Below, piece after piece: positions 46,176 through 57,283 of a DNA stretch of 64,000 bases; positions within the stretch are counted from its first letter, which is position 1; the number at the start of each line of letters is the position of its first letter. The stretch is from the NCBI RefSeq assembly GCF_014982785.1, contig NZ_JADCKB010000011.1:1-64000 (forward strand), in the 5' to 3' direction. Both the position numbers and the translations under genes were made by a program. The notes beneath the pieces were generated by a model. That model was not told where the DNA came from. It did no database searches and was given only the letters and a program-made list of their open reading frames with translations. Origin of the DNA: Ructibacterium gallinarum (lineage in GTDB: Bacteria; Bacillota; Clostridia; Monoglobales; Monoglobaceae).

Positions 46176-46272
46176 GTTTGCAAAAATATACAGAGTTTTT
46201 TACGCTTTGACAAATTTTACGCTTTTTTTTGGTGCGAAACTAACAATATCAGAAAAAAATTAGGAAAAGCCC

Positions 46273-46301
46273 TTGATTTTTTTTTCAGAGTAGTTTAAAA
46301 T
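46273..46301 (+). promoter_or_regulatory. Predicted promoter of the M23 peptidase/response-regulator pair
   Basis: TTGATT and TAAAAT with a 17-nt spacer. Upstream, TACGCTTT occurs twice (46201-46208 and 46218-46225), 17 nt apart, a possible regulator-binding direct repeat. Confidence 0.5.
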
Positions 46302-46374
46302 TGATACATCTGTAATATAAATTTAATGATTGGCTTTTGCCGTCATAAAATTTATTTGAGTGGGAGATGAAATC

Positions 46375-46998
46375 TTGCTTTATTACAGAGAGAAAAAAAC
46401 ATGGAAAAAACTTGCGGTCAATGCAGTAAAAGGCGCGGCTGTGGTTGGGGCAGCGGTTTGGATTTGGAGCTGCTTCGGCATGGCCCCCAAGCAAAAGGAA
46501 GATGAGAGTAGGATTGTTGTAGCACAAGCTGTATATGATGAAAAAGGTTCAATCGTAAGTTCTGTATCGGAAACGATTCCGGCTTCTGCGGAAGTGCCAG
46601 AGCCTAGTGAGGATCCTACTGTGGCATGCGGAAGTTTTATAGAACCTGCTGTAGGAGTTTTGACTTCTGAATTTGGTTCCCGTTGGGGCAGACAGCACAC
46701 GGGTATTGATATTGGTGGTGAAAACGGGTCAGAAATCCTCGCGGCAGACGGAGGAAAAGTGATTGTTTCCGGATGGGTGAGCGGTTACGGTAATTATATT
46801 GTGATTGATCATGAAAACGGTTATCAGACTGCGTATGGCCATTGCAGCGAACTTTTGGTTACAGAAGGGGAGCGTGTGGCGCAAGGTCAGTTAATTGCAT
46901 ATATGGGAAGTACAGGAAACAGTACGGGTCCGCATCTTCATTTTGAAATTAAAGCAGATGGAGAATATCAGAATCCGATGGATTATGGTGTTTATTGA
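46375..46998 (+). CDS. Membrane-anchored M23 metallopeptidase
   Basis: 207 residues from TTG 46375 (GGGAG 8 nt upstream); a GTG at 46360 is possible but lies on that site. One N-terminal transmembrane helix (GAAVVGAAVWIWSCFG) anchors it with the enzyme outside. After a 60-residue linker comes the LytM/peptidase_M23 fold: HTGIDIGG supplies the first zinc His and Asp, and GPHLHFEIKADG the HxH. It should cut peptidoglycan peptide bridges. The stop overlaps the upstream reach of the regulator gene that follows, so the two are probably one transcript. Confidence 0.9.
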   Translation: MLYYREKKTWKKLAVNAVKGAAVVGAAVWIWSCFGMAPKQKEDESRIVVAQAVYDEKGSIVSSVSETIPASAEVPEPSEDPTVACGSFIEPAVGVLTSEFGSRWGRQHTGIDIGGENGSEILAADGGKVIVSGWVSGYGNYIVIDHENGYQTAYGHCSELLVTEGERVAQGQLIAYMGSTGNSTGPHLHFEIKADGEYQNPMDYGVY

Positions 46999-47036
46999 TA
47001 CAAAAGTTTTTTGAGAATATTCCGGGGGTGGAAATC

Positions 47037-47729
47037 TTGGGTAAGAAAATTCTTGTGGTAGACGATGAAAAAAGTATTGTTGATATTTTAAAGCTGAATC
47101 TTCAGAACGAAGGATATACAGTTTATGAAGCATATGATGGTGAAGAAGCGGTGCTAAAGGCCGCAAACATTGAACCGGATCTGATTCTGCTTGATGTGAT
47201 GCTGCCAAAACTGGATGGATTTTCGGTGTGCAAAAAAATTCGTGAAACTTCTTCGGTACCTATTTTGATGATTACGGCGCGGGAAGAGGAAGTGGATAAG
47301 GTGTTGGGCCTGGAGTTGGGCGCTGATGATTATGTTACCAAACCATTTAGTGTTCGTGAGCTTATGGCGAGAATTAAAGCCAATATGCGTCGTACAGAGC
47401 TGGAACCTGCACATACGGAAGAGGATAACGATATTGTCAATGTGGGATGCTTTACTCTTGACTGTAACCGTTATGAGCTTTATAAAAATGGGAAATTGAT
47501 TGACTTAACTGTAAGAGAATTTGAGCTGATTAAGTTTTTGTCTGCACAGCCCAATAAAATTTATTCCCGAAAGGCTCTGCTTGAATACGTATGGGATTAT
47601 GAGTATTACGGTGATGTCCGTACAGTGGATGTGACGGTGCGCAGAGTACGTGAAAAAGTGGAGGATGACCCATCTCAGCCTCGGCATATTATGACCAAAC
47701 GCGGTGTTGGCTATTATTTTGCGGTTTAA
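47037..47729 (+). CDS. OmpR-family response regulator, WalR-like, without partner kinase
   Basis: 230 residues from TTG 47037 (GGGGGTGG upstream). Receiver domain: acidic pair in ILVVDDEKSIVDIL, phospho-acceptor Asp in LILLDVMLPKLDG, Thr and Lys in LMITARE and DDYVTKPFSVREL. The C-terminal winged helix is PhoB/OmpR type, with VREFELIKFL and YYGDVRTVDVTVRRVREKVE. The receiver closely follows WalR/VicR of Firmicutes, but no histidine kinase gene is next to it. The upstream M23 peptidase and downstream rlmH fit the wal neighbourhood of Bacilli, where WalR controls wall hydrolases. Confidence 0.85.
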   Translation: MGKKILVVDDEKSIVDILKLNLQNEGYTVYEAYDGEEAVLKAANIEPDLILLDVMLPKLDGFSVCKKIRETSSVPILMITAREEEVDKVLGLELGADDYVTKPFSVRELMARIKANMRRTELEPAHTEEDNDIVNVGCFTLDCNRYELYKNGKLIDLTVREFELIKFLSAQPNKIYSRKALLEYVWDYEYYGDVRTVDVTVRRVREKVEDDPSQPRHIMTKRGVGYYFAV

Positions 47730-47792
47730 TGCGGATATACTTGAGCCGGTCTCTGACAGAGACTGGCTTTTATCTTTTGGGGAGGATTGTTC

Positions 47793-48275
47793 ATGCTGAA
47801 TATTACGGTAATTGGGGTTGGGAAACTGAAAGAAAAATATTGGAAAGCAGCAATAGAGGAGTATGCAAAAAGAATGACAAGGTACTGTAGGATCGAGATA
47901 CAGGAAGTGAAGGATGAGCCTGCACCGGAAACGCTTTCAGAAAAGGAAAAGCTGATGGTTATGGAAAAGGAAGGCAGAAGGATTATGGATCGGATTCCGG
48001 ACAGCGCCTATGTGATTGCTCTTTGCATAGAGGGCAAACAGATGCCCTCTGAAAAATTAGCAGAAATGCTACGAAAAACAGCGACAGAGGGTAAAAATCA
48101 TTTTGTTTTTATTATTGGAGGTTCTATGGGACTCAGTGAGATGGTAAAGCGGCGAGCGGATCTTCAACTTAGCTTTTCGCCTATGACTTTTCCGCATCAA
48201 TTGATGAGGGTGATCCTTCTTGAGCAGATTTACCGGGCTTTTACTATTCTGCATGATGGAAAATATCACAAATAA
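47793..48275 (+). CDS. rlmH: 23S rRNA (pseudouridine1915-N3)-methyltransferase
   Basis: 160 residues from ATG 47793 (GGGGAGG 7 nt upstream). A SPOUT-class methyltransferase that modifies pseudouridine 1915 in helix 69. Signature pieces: VIGVGKLKEKYW at the start, ALCIEGKQMPSE, the knot region FIIGGSMGLS, and the invariant end FPHQLMRVILLEQIYRAFTI...YHK. Correct full length. Confidence 0.96.
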   Translation: MLNITVIGVGKLKEKYWKAAIEEYAKRMTRYCRIEIQEVKDEPAPETLSEKEKLMVMEKEGRRIMDRIPDSAYVIALCIEGKQMPSEKLAEMLRKTATEGKNHFVFIIGGSMGLSEMVKRRADLQLSFSPMTFPHQLMRVILLEQIYRAFTILHDGKYHK

Positions 48276-48332
48276 AAGAATATTCTGCGGATATTCCGGA
48301 AATGCTTGGAATAGAAAGAAGGAGGAGTTTAC

Positions 48333-49904
48333 ATGAAACGTCTTTTTTATAATGGCTCAATTTTAACCATGGACGGGACATATACCGAAGCGCTTTTGAT
48401 TCAGGATGGAATGATCCAGGCGGTTGGAACGTTGCGGGAAATGGAGAGGCAATGTGATCCGCAGACAGAAAGGACAGACTTGGCAGGATGTGCTTTATTA
48501 CCTGGTTTTATTGATGGTCATAGCCATTTGACCTCTGTAGCAAGAACCATGGGGATGATAGACTTGCGGGGAGCGGATTCTTTTGAAGAAATTTTGCGGC
48601 GAATGCAGGAATACCAAAAAACAAATAGCGGAGAATATGGGGATTGGCTTATGGGTTTTGGCTATGACCATACTGTACTAAAAGAGGGAAAACACCCGGA
48701 TGCGGCACTGCTGGATCAGGTAAGTACTGATAGGCCAGTAATGATTACCCATACTTCGTTTCATATGGGCGTGGTTAATCATGCGGCGCTGAAGCGTCTG
48801 AGAATAGGGGAAGAAACACTGGATCCGGACAATGGAAAAATTGGCCGTGTGGATGGATCTTCTTGTCCAAACGGTTATCTGGAGGAAGGTGCATTTATGC
48901 AGGCTGGAAGCCAGCTTCCTAGTCCTTCTGAAGAACTTATGCACAAAAGAATACGTGAGGCGGAACAATATTATTTTTCTTATGGAATTACTACAATTCA
49001 GGATGGTATGACGGATGCTGCGGGCTGGAACCTTTTGAGGAATATGGCGGAAGCAGGAGAACTGACTGCAGATATTGTGGCCTATACAGATGTTCGCTTG
49101 GAAAAAACGGAAGAACAGGAAAAATTTCGGGCTTATTGCGGACATTTAAAATGGGGAGGTTATAAGTTGTTCTTGGATGGTTCTCCTCAAGGCAGAACAG
49201 CGTGGATGCTGACCCCTTATGTTGGAAGTGATTTTTACGGTTATCCTGTCCATAGTGACGAGGAGGTAAAAAAATATACACATAAGGCAGTGAAACAGGG
49301 AGTGCAGCTTTTGACACATTGTAATGGGGATGCGGCCGCAGAACAATTAATTTCTGCGTTTGAACAGGAGGAAGATTTTGCCCGGCTTCGCCCTGTTATG
49401 ATTCATGCACAGTTGGTACGTGGTTCTCAGTTGAAACGGATGGGAAGATTAGGGATCATCGCTTCCTTTTTTCCAGCACATGTTTATTACTGGGGAGATG
49501 TGCATATGAAAAACTTTGGCTTGCAGAGAGCTTCGGCGATCAGTCCGGTCCGTACGGCGATGGAGGCGGGAGTTATTTGCAATCTGCACCAGGATACACC
49601 GGTTATAGCACCCAATATGCTGGAGACAATGTGGTGCGCTGTAAGGCGTATGACAAAAGGAAAAGTTTGTCTTGGGGCGGAATATGCGATTACTCCGTAT
49701 GAAGCCTTGAGGGCAGTAACCAAGGATGCAGCTTTTGCTTATTTTGAAGAATCAAAGAAGGGAACATTGACCCCGGGGAAAAAAGCGGATATGATTATTT
49801 TAGACCGTAGTCCTCTTTCCTGTCCTCCAGATGAGCTTAGAAAGGTGGCTGTTTTAGAAACGATAAAAGATGGAAAAACGGTGTATCAAAAAGAAAAAGA
49901 ATAG
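48333..49904 (+). CDS. YtcJ-type amidohydrolase
   Basis: 523 residues of the amidohydrolase_3 family. Metal and active-site motifs: GFIDGHSHLTSV (HxH), THTSFHMGVVNH, LTHCNGDAAAEQ and NLHQDTPVIAP near the end, with the C-terminal beta-sandwich strand GTLTPGKKADMIILD. Members hydrolyse amides or imidates of unknown kinds; the substrate cannot be read from sequence. No signal peptide. AAGGAGGAG precedes the ATG. RidA follows with its own promoter. Confidence 0.85.
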   Translation: MKRLFYNGSILTMDGTYTEALLIQDGMIQAVGTLREMERQCDPQTERTDLAGCALLPGFIDGHSHLTSVARTMGMIDLRGADSFEEILRRMQEYQKTNSGEYGDWLMGFGYDHTVLKEGKHPDAALLDQVSTDRPVMITHTSFHMGVVNHAALKRLRIGEETLDPDNGKIGRVDGSSCPNGYLEEGAFMQAGSQLPSPSEELMHKRIREAEQYYFSYGITTIQDGMTDAAGWNLLRNMAEAGELTADIVAYTDVRLEKTEEQEKFRAYCGHLKWGGYKLFLDGSPQGRTAWMLTPYVGSDFYGYPVHSDEEVKKYTHKAVKQGVQLLTHCNGDAAAEQLISAFEQEEDFARLRPVMIHAQLVRGSQLKRMGRLGIIASFFPAHVYYWGDVHMKNFGLQRASAISPVRTAMEAGVICNLHQDTPVIAPNMLETMWCAVRRMTKGKVCLGAEYAITPYEALRAVTKDAAFAYFEESKKGTLTPGKKADMIILDRSPLSCPPDELRKVAVLETIKDGKTVYQKEKE

Positions 49905-49912
49905 TAAGGATC

Positions 49913-49941
49913 TTGACTTTTTGGTAAATATAGGGTAAAGT
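49913..49941 (+). promoter_or_regulatory. Predicted promoter of ridA
   Basis: TTGACT and TAAAGT with a 17-nt spacer, 35 nt before the ridA start. Confidence 0.5.
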
Positions 49942-49976
49942 AAAAGTAGAATTTGTACAACGAGGAGGAGTTTAGA

Positions 49977-50348
49977 ATGGAAAAAATTTATACAAAGAAT
50001 GCGCCAGATGCGATTGGACCTTATTCTCAGGCTATTGCAGTCAATGGGATGTTATTTACGTCCGGACAAATTGCAATTAATCCTGCTACCGGAATAGTGG
50101 AAGCGGAAGATATTGCAGGGCAGACAGAACAAATTATGAAAAACCTTGGTGCATTGCTGGAAGCAGGCGGGAGCAGTTTTAGTAAGGCCGTAAAAACCAC
50201 TTGCTTTTTGGCAGATATGAATGATTTTGCTGTTTTTAATGAAATTTATGGTAAATATTTTACGGAAAAGCCGGCACGCTCCTGTGTGGCTGTGAAGGCT
50301 TTGCCTAAAGGCGTTTTGGCAGAAGTTGAAGTGATTGCTGTTCTTTGA
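49977..50348 (+). CDS. ridA: RidA-family enamine/imine deaminase
   Basis: 123 residues from ATG 49977 (GAGGAGG 7 nt upstream). It hydrolyses reactive 2-aminoacrylate-type enamines released by PLP enzymes. Family marks: APDAIGPYSQAI, GMLFTSGQIAINP, the active-site Arg in ARSCVAVKALPKG and the ending LAEVEVIAVL. The stop overlaps the start of the next gene. Confidence 0.94.
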   Translation: MEKIYTKNAPDAIGPYSQAIAVNGMLFTSGQIAINPATGIVEAEDIAGQTEQIMKNLGALLEAGGSSFSKAVKTTCFLADMNDFAVFNEIYGKYFTEKPARSCVAVKALPKGVLAEVEVIAVL

Positions 50349-51922
50349 TGATGAAAGAGAAGATGTGTTCTTTTCAACAAGCAGTGGATCAGCCACTTTC
50401 CGAAAAAAAATATTGGAATATGGCATATCTGGTGGCTGCGGCCGTAGCGATATTTACATTTCTTGTAATGCGGAATGTTCGACTCTACGGTGATGATTAT
50501 TTTTATGGTACATTTGGTATGCAGGGCTGGAGCGGGTTTTGGCAGGCACATCAAAACCATTATATGCAGTCTAACGGCCGGGCGGTTGTTCATATTTTGG
50601 ATGCTTTGTTTTTGCAGTTTCCTCCCATTTTATGGCAAGTGGTAAACTGTTTTATGCTGGGGCTGGTCGTTTTTCTTGGTGTGTGCTGTGTTTTGCCGGA
50701 AAACGGAAGAAGACCTTCTCAGGTTTTCTGCGGTTCGGCAGTGCTTGGAGCTTTGATTTTATATTTGGATATCAGGATTACCAATCAGAGTGTATACTGG
50801 GAAACAGGTTCCTGGAATTATGTTTTTCCTTTTGTCCTTTTATTGGGTACTTGGGTTATGTTGGAAAAAAGGCGTAGAGAAAGAGGAAATAGTATTGCCT
50901 TATCAATTTTGGCTTTTTTTTCTGCTGCGACAACGGAACAGAATGCCATGATGACAGTAGGTCTGATTTTTCTTTATCTCGCAGATAGTTGGTGGGTGCA
51001 TAAGAAAAAAGTGGATCGTGCCATGCTTTGCGCATTGTGTATTGCGGTTTTAGGGGCCTTGTCGGTTCTTGCTGCCCCATCGCAATGGACACGTTTTCAG
51101 GATGAACAGCAGGGCAGAGCAGAAATGACGTTTGGAGAATTATTGGTAGCTAACGTGAAGGAACAGGGAACCTTGTTTTTTTCTGGTATATATATGCAAG
51201 TACCGCAGATTATGGCCATTGCAGGAACCATCTTTTTTGTGTTCACCGTTTCATCAAGGTTTTGGATTGTAGGAAATGTGTGTGGCAAGCTGTGGTGCCT
51301 GGTAGGTCTTTGCGTTATTGGCTTGGTGCTGTATGCGTCAGGAGAATATGATGATATTATTGCATACCGAACTTTTTCATGCATTTTCATTTTTATCTAT
51401 TATCTGCTTTCAGGTATTTTTCTATTTTGGTATATGCTCACCTATAAACCGGAACAATACTATATACCTTTGATAGCGGTTATTTTAGCGGCCGGTTCTC
51501 AGTTGATGATGCTGGTTTCACCTATGTTCGGGCCACGAACGGTTTTATGTGCTATTTTTTTGATGGGAATTTATACATCATTTATGGTTACGCATTATTT
51601 GCCATTTCAAAAAGGGAAAATAGAAACCCGCGGATTTATGGTTTTACTATGCCTGGTGATGATGGGAAATGCAGTACAGCTTTTTTTGCCTACAATATCC
51701 GGATATAAGGCAAATGCACCTATTGATGCACAAAACCGTATGTTAATTGAGCAGTACAAACAACAAGGCGGTGAAAATTTGGTACAGTATACCATGCGGG
51801 ACGATTTTTATGCTTGGTCTTTGCCTTATAACAGTGCTTATCATGAAGAGTGGTATAAGGTGTATTATGAACTTCCGGCAGAACTCCCAATTGTGTGGGA
51901 AAACATGTCAGAGGAAACATAA
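50348..51922 (+). CDS. Polytopic membrane protein, DUF6056-like
   Basis: 524 residues with a GATG overlap to ridA; ATG at 50348 or 50351. About 11-12 hydrophobic segments. The first extracellular loop has YGDDYFYGTFGMQGWSGFW and HYMQSNGRAVVHIL: an Asp pair after TM1 and an N-G-R stretch, the layout of C-type (GT-C) glycosyltransferases and of the DUF6056 family often seen near cell-surface polysaccharide genes. A polyprenyl-sugar-using transferase is plausible but unproven. It ends in a short soluble tail. A terminator follows. Confidence 0.6.
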   Translation: MMKEKMCSFQQAVDQPLSEKKYWNMAYLVAAAVAIFTFLVMRNVRLYGDDYFYGTFGMQGWSGFWQAHQNHYMQSNGRAVVHILDALFLQFPPILWQVVNCFMLGLVVFLGVCCVLPENGRRPSQVFCGSAVLGALILYLDIRITNQSVYWETGSWNYVFPFVLLLGTWVMLEKRRRERGNSIALSILAFFSAATTEQNAMMTVGLIFLYLADSWWVHKKKVDRAMLCALCIAVLGALSVLAAPSQWTRFQDEQQGRAEMTFGELLVANVKEQGTLFFSGIYMQVPQIMAIAGTIFFVFTVSSRFWIVGNVCGKLWCLVGLCVIGLVLYASGEYDDIIAYRTFSCIFIFIYYLLSGIFLFWYMLTYKPEQYYIPLIAVILAAGSQLMMLVSPMFGPRTVLCAIFLMGIYTSFMVTHYLPFQKGKIETRGFMVLLCLVMMGNAVQLFLPTISGYKANAPIDAQNRMLIEQYKQQGGENLVQYTMRDDFYAWSLPYNSAYHEEWYKVYYELPAELPIVWENMSEET

Positions 51923-51925
51923 AGA

Positions 51926-51957
51926 AAAACGGTTTCAGTTTTTGCTGAGCCGTTTTT
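51926..51957 (+). terminator. Rho-independent terminator after the membrane-protein gene
   Basis: AAAACGGTTTCAG pairs with CTGAGCCGTTTT (one bulge) and runs into six T. Confidence 0.88.
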
Positions 51958-52020
51958 TGCTGATTACATGATTAAGTGTGGAAAATGATCTTGAAAAATG
52001 GTTTTTATTTAAGTAGCAGG

Positions 52021-52205
52021 TATAGTAAAGGTAATGCTGTGTAAACAGCCGTGGGGCATTATTCGCGTAAGAAAAATTTTCGATGAGCCTATAGTCTCGG
52101 CTGGTAACGAGCCCCAAGGGGGAAATGCAAGACACCGACACCTGTTGGAGTCAGGCAGATAACTATGAGTTATGTCTTGACGGCGGTAAAATTGGCATTG
52201 ATAGA
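52021..52205 (+). ncRNA. Highly structured non-coding RNA (possible raiA motif)
   Basis: A 562-nt gap before the V-ATPase operon holds about 170 nt that fold into many consistent helices. Long-range: TAATGC (52032-52037) with GCATTG (52195-52200); GCCGT (52048-52052) with ACGGC (52180-52184); GCATT (52056-52060) with AATGC (52124-52128); CAAGACA (52128-52134) with TGTCTTG (52173-52179). Local: GCTGT/ACAGC (52036-52049), GAAAA/TTTTC (52071-52081), CTCG/CGAG (52096-52111), CCCC/GGGG (52112-52121), CCTG/CAGG (52141-52155), ATAACT/AGTTAT (52159-52173). No open frame runs through it, and a TATAGT at 52021-52026 could be its -10 box. General length and layout recall the raiA RNA of Firmicutes, which I cannot verify. 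The V-ATPase promoter lies 150 nt further on, so it is probably an independent RNA rather than a leader. Confidence 0.6.
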
Positions 52206-52347
52206 TGTGTCAATATCATTGCTGCGCTGTCTCAGCATATGTAATCATTAAGAAATCGAAACTCTTTATTTCTATGGCAGAAAAGGTAACAGAAATTTTG
52301 TCTAGCAAATATTTAAAAATTTTTTTTATTTTTGTAGAATAGAATTC

Positions 52348-52376
52348 TTGTAATTTTTGGATAACTATGGTACACT
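52348..52376 (+). promoter_or_regulatory. Predicted promoter of the V-ATPase operon
   Basis: TTGTAA and TACACT with a 17-nt spacer, 108 nt before the first V-ATPase start. Confidence 0.5.
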
Positions 52377-52484
52377 AAAATGAATAAAAGCTTTTTCGCT
52401 GTATGCAGTTAGAAGATGCATGAAGTACATAAAAGTGGGAAGGATAAAAATGGATATTTAGTGTGGAAAGAAAGGGGTGAGGAT

Positions 52485-52793
52485 ATGGCAAAAGAAACAA
52501 TAGAGCGAGTGCGTGGTGTGGAAAACGAAGCGGATGAAATAGAACAGAAAGCAAAAATGGAAGCAGTGCATATTCGGGCTATTGCGGAGGATAAAATCCG
52601 CGAAATGCAAGAAGAAAATGAGAAAAAAATTCAGGAAATGAAAGATATAAAACATAGGGAAGCCCGAGAAAAGGTTTCTGCATATGAAATGGAGAAACTT
52701 GCGGAAGCGGAGGCCGCATGTGCTGACCTGGAGAAAACCGCGCGGCAGAAGATAGAGCATACAGCAAAGAAACTGGCAGCGTTTTTAAAATAG
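52485..52793 (+). CDS. ntpF: V-type ATPase peripheral-stalk subunit (NtpF/AhaH, subunit G/H)
   Basis: 102 residues from ATG 52485 (AAAGGGGTGAGG upstream; the frame opens earlier at 52416 but without a site). It is nearly one continuous, highly charged helix (EADEIEQKAKMEAVHIRAIAEDK), the right-handed coiled-coil partner of subunit E in the outer stalk that holds the catalytic head still. First of nine genes in the order F-I-K-E-C-G-A-B-D, identical to the start of the Enterococcus hirae ntp operon, without its ntpH and ntpJ. Confidence 0.82.
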   Translation: MAKETIERVRGVENEADEIEQKAKMEAVHIRAIAEDKIREMQEENEKKIQEMKDIKHREAREKVSAYEMEKLAEAEAACADLEKTARQKIEHTAKKLAAFLK

Positions 52794-52842
52794 AGCGGTG
52801 CCTGCTAAGAAGGCTTTACATTATAGAAAGCGGGGTGAAAAT

Positions 52843-55361
<2,519 letters not shown>

Positions 55362-55397
55362 TGTTCCTGTTCTATCGGACAGAAAGGAGGGTATGGT

Positions 55398-55994
55398 ATG
55401 ACAGGGTTAGACAATATTATCAGCAGTGTCCTTAAAGAATCTGAGCAGAAAGCTGCGGACATGATAGAGAAGGCATCGGCAGAGGCGGAAGAAAAGATGA
55501 AAAACGCCCAGATAGAAGAAGAAAAGCGTATGCAGCAAGCGGAGCAGAAAGCGGAAGCGGCTGCAGAACAGCTGTATGCACGTACGCAGTCAGCAGTACA
55601 AAGGAAAATTAGCCAGATGATGCTGAAAAAAAAGCAGGAACTGATTCATGAGGCAATTGAAAAGGCTTACGAACACCTGCTTCAGATGACCGACGAAGAA
55701 TTCGAATTTTTTGTTTTAAAGCGGTTGGAAAAAATTTCGCCTGACACCGAAGGAATTTTATATTTTGTGCCGAGAAACGGAGAATTGATCAGCAAAGAGC
55801 TGAAAAAGGAACTGAAAAAGCAACATCCTGGTCTGGAAATTTCCGAAGAACCGTTAAAGCAAACAGACGGGGGTTTTATCTTGCAAATTGGATTGGTACA
55901 GGAAAACAGTACTTTCCGGGCTTTGCTGGAAGAAAATATGGACGCTCTCCGTGATGAGGCTGGTCGCCTTTTGTTTGAGGAGGCGGTGCAATGA
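55398..55994 (+). CDS. ntpE: V-type ATPase subunit E
   Basis: 198 residues. Peripheral-stalk partner of NtpF: an N-terminal charged helix of 90 residues (EQKAADMIEKASAEAEEKM onward) and a globular C-terminal head that binds the top of the A3B3 ring. AAAGGAGG precedes the ATG by 8 nt. The stop overlaps ntpC by 4 nt. Confidence 0.9.
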   Translation: MTGLDNIISSVLKESEQKAADMIEKASAEAEEKMKNAQIEEEKRMQQAEQKAEAAAEQLYARTQSAVQRKISQMMLKKKQELIHEAIEKAYEHLLQMTDEEFEFFVLKRLEKISPDTEGILYFVPRNGELISKELKKELKKQHPGLEISEEPLKQTDGGFILQIGLVQENSTFRALLEENMDALRDEAGRLLFEEAVQ

Positions 55995-56953
55995 AAGAAG
56001 ATTATATCTATGGTGTAGCTAGGGTACATGTGCGGGAAGCAGAACTGCTCAACCGGCAAGATATTGAGCAGCTGCTGACAGCGACTTCGTATGATGATGC
56101 CGTGCAGATGCTAGCAGAAAAAGGATATACCGGAGATGATAGCAAGATCGAAAATTTGATTTCTGCGCGGCGTAAAAGCCTATGGGAATTTTTGCAGGAA
56201 CTTGGCGTTTCCCCACAGCAGCTTAGTATGTTTCGGGCTGATATTGATTTCCATAATTTAAAGGTTGCTGTAAAATCTCAGATTTTATCGGAAGATGCGG
56301 AAATGTTTATGATGGATTTTGGCAATATTGCTCCAAAACAAATCCAAAAAGCCGTGCAGGAAAGGGATTTTTCAGATTTGCCGTCGATTATGGGAAGAGC
56401 TGGACAAAATGCGTTAGATATTCTGCTGAAAACGCGGGACGGACAGCTGTGTGATGTTATTTTGGATCGTGCGGCACTTGAGTCGGTCTATAAGGCGGGA
56501 AGGGATTCTGATATTCCGCTGGTTAGAGAATATGTAAAATTGAAAACAGCTCTGACAGATATTAAAATTGCGGTTCGCTGCTGCTTGACGGAAAAATCGT
56601 TGGATTTTATAGACCGTGCTTTGGCTGTGTGTGAAGGACTGGATGTTCATGCATTGGCGTTGGCGGCTGCAAAGGATTTGGAAGCAGTTTATACCTGCCT
56701 TTTTTCTACAGAGTATGACGGTGCTGTTGCAGCGTTAAAAGAGTCGATGTCTGCTTTTGAAAAATGGTGTGATAATCAGGTTATGCAATTGATCCGACAG
56801 GAAAAAAGCAAATGTTCTACGCTAAGCCCGATTATTGCGTATTTACTTGCGGTTGAAAATGAAATGAAAATTGTACGGCTGATTCTTTCAGGTAAAAAAA
56901 ATCAACTGGAGGAAAATCTTATTAGGGAAAGGGTGCGGGAACTATATGGCTAA
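55991..56953 (+). CDS. ntpC: V-type ATPase subunit C (central-stalk socket)
   Basis: 320 residues, all-helical, related to subunit d. It joins the rotor ring to the central stalk D-F. Typical start DYIYGVARVHVREAELL, with repeated helices and DFHNLKVAVKSQIL around residue 80. Slightly short for the family (about 330-350). It overlaps ntpE by 4 nt and ntpG by 8 nt. Confidence 0.9.
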   Translation: MKEDYIYGVARVHVREAELLNRQDIEQLLTATSYDDAVQMLAEKGYTGDDSKIENLISARRKSLWEFLQELGVSPQQLSMFRADIDFHNLKVAVKSQILSEDAEMFMMDFGNIAPKQIQKAVQERDFSDLPSIMGRAGQNALDILLKTRDGQLCDVILDRAALESVYKAGRDSDIPLVREYVKLKTALTDIKIAVRCCLTEKSLDFIDRALAVCEGLDVHALALAAAKDLEAVYTCLFSTEYDGAVAALKESMSAFEKWCDNQVMQLIRQEKSKCSTLSPIIAYLLAVENEMKIVRLILSGKKNQLEENLIRERVRELYG

Positions 56954-57263
56954 TATTGCAGTGATAGGTGAGCGTGATAGTATTTATGGTTTTGCGGCCT
57001 TAGGCCTTGATACTTTTTTTGTCCAAGCGGAAGAAGAAGTACGGCAGTGCTTTCACCAGTTGGTCGGCGGCGGATACGGTGTGATTTATATTACAGAAGC
57101 TGCGGCATCATTAATCTCTGAGGAAATAGAGAAGATAAAAATGCAGGCGGTTCCTGCCGTTATATTAATTCCAGGTGTTTGGGGAAATACCGGTGCAGGA
57201 ACTGCTAATGTAAAAAAATCGGTTGAACAGGCAGTTGGATCGGACATTTTGTTCCATAACTGA
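56946..57263 (+). CDS. ntpG: V-type ATPase subunit F (NtpG)
   Basis: 105 residues, small Rossmann-like central-stalk subunit binding [22 protein letters not shown], then [13 protein letters not shown] and the flexible Pro-rich tail. GGGAAAGGG lies upstream within ntpC. Confidence 0.92.
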   Translation: MANIAVIGERDSIYGFAALGLDTFFVQAEEEVRQCFHQLVGGGYGVIYITEAAASLISEEIEKIKMQAVPAVILIPGVWGNTGAGTANVKKSVEQAVGSDILFHN

Positions 57264-57283
57264 CCACAGCGGAAAAGGATGTG

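Noticed and set aside
46195-46230. WalR box (TGTWAH-N5-TGTWAH)
   Set aside because: The direct repeat TACGCTTT does not fit this consensus or its spacing; kept only as a possible site of unknown type.
52021-52205. Cobalamin-type or other known riboswitch
   Set aside because: The expected conserved core of a cobalamin riboswitch is absent, and the element lies before, not after, the likely V-ATPase promoter, about 280 nt from the first start codon.
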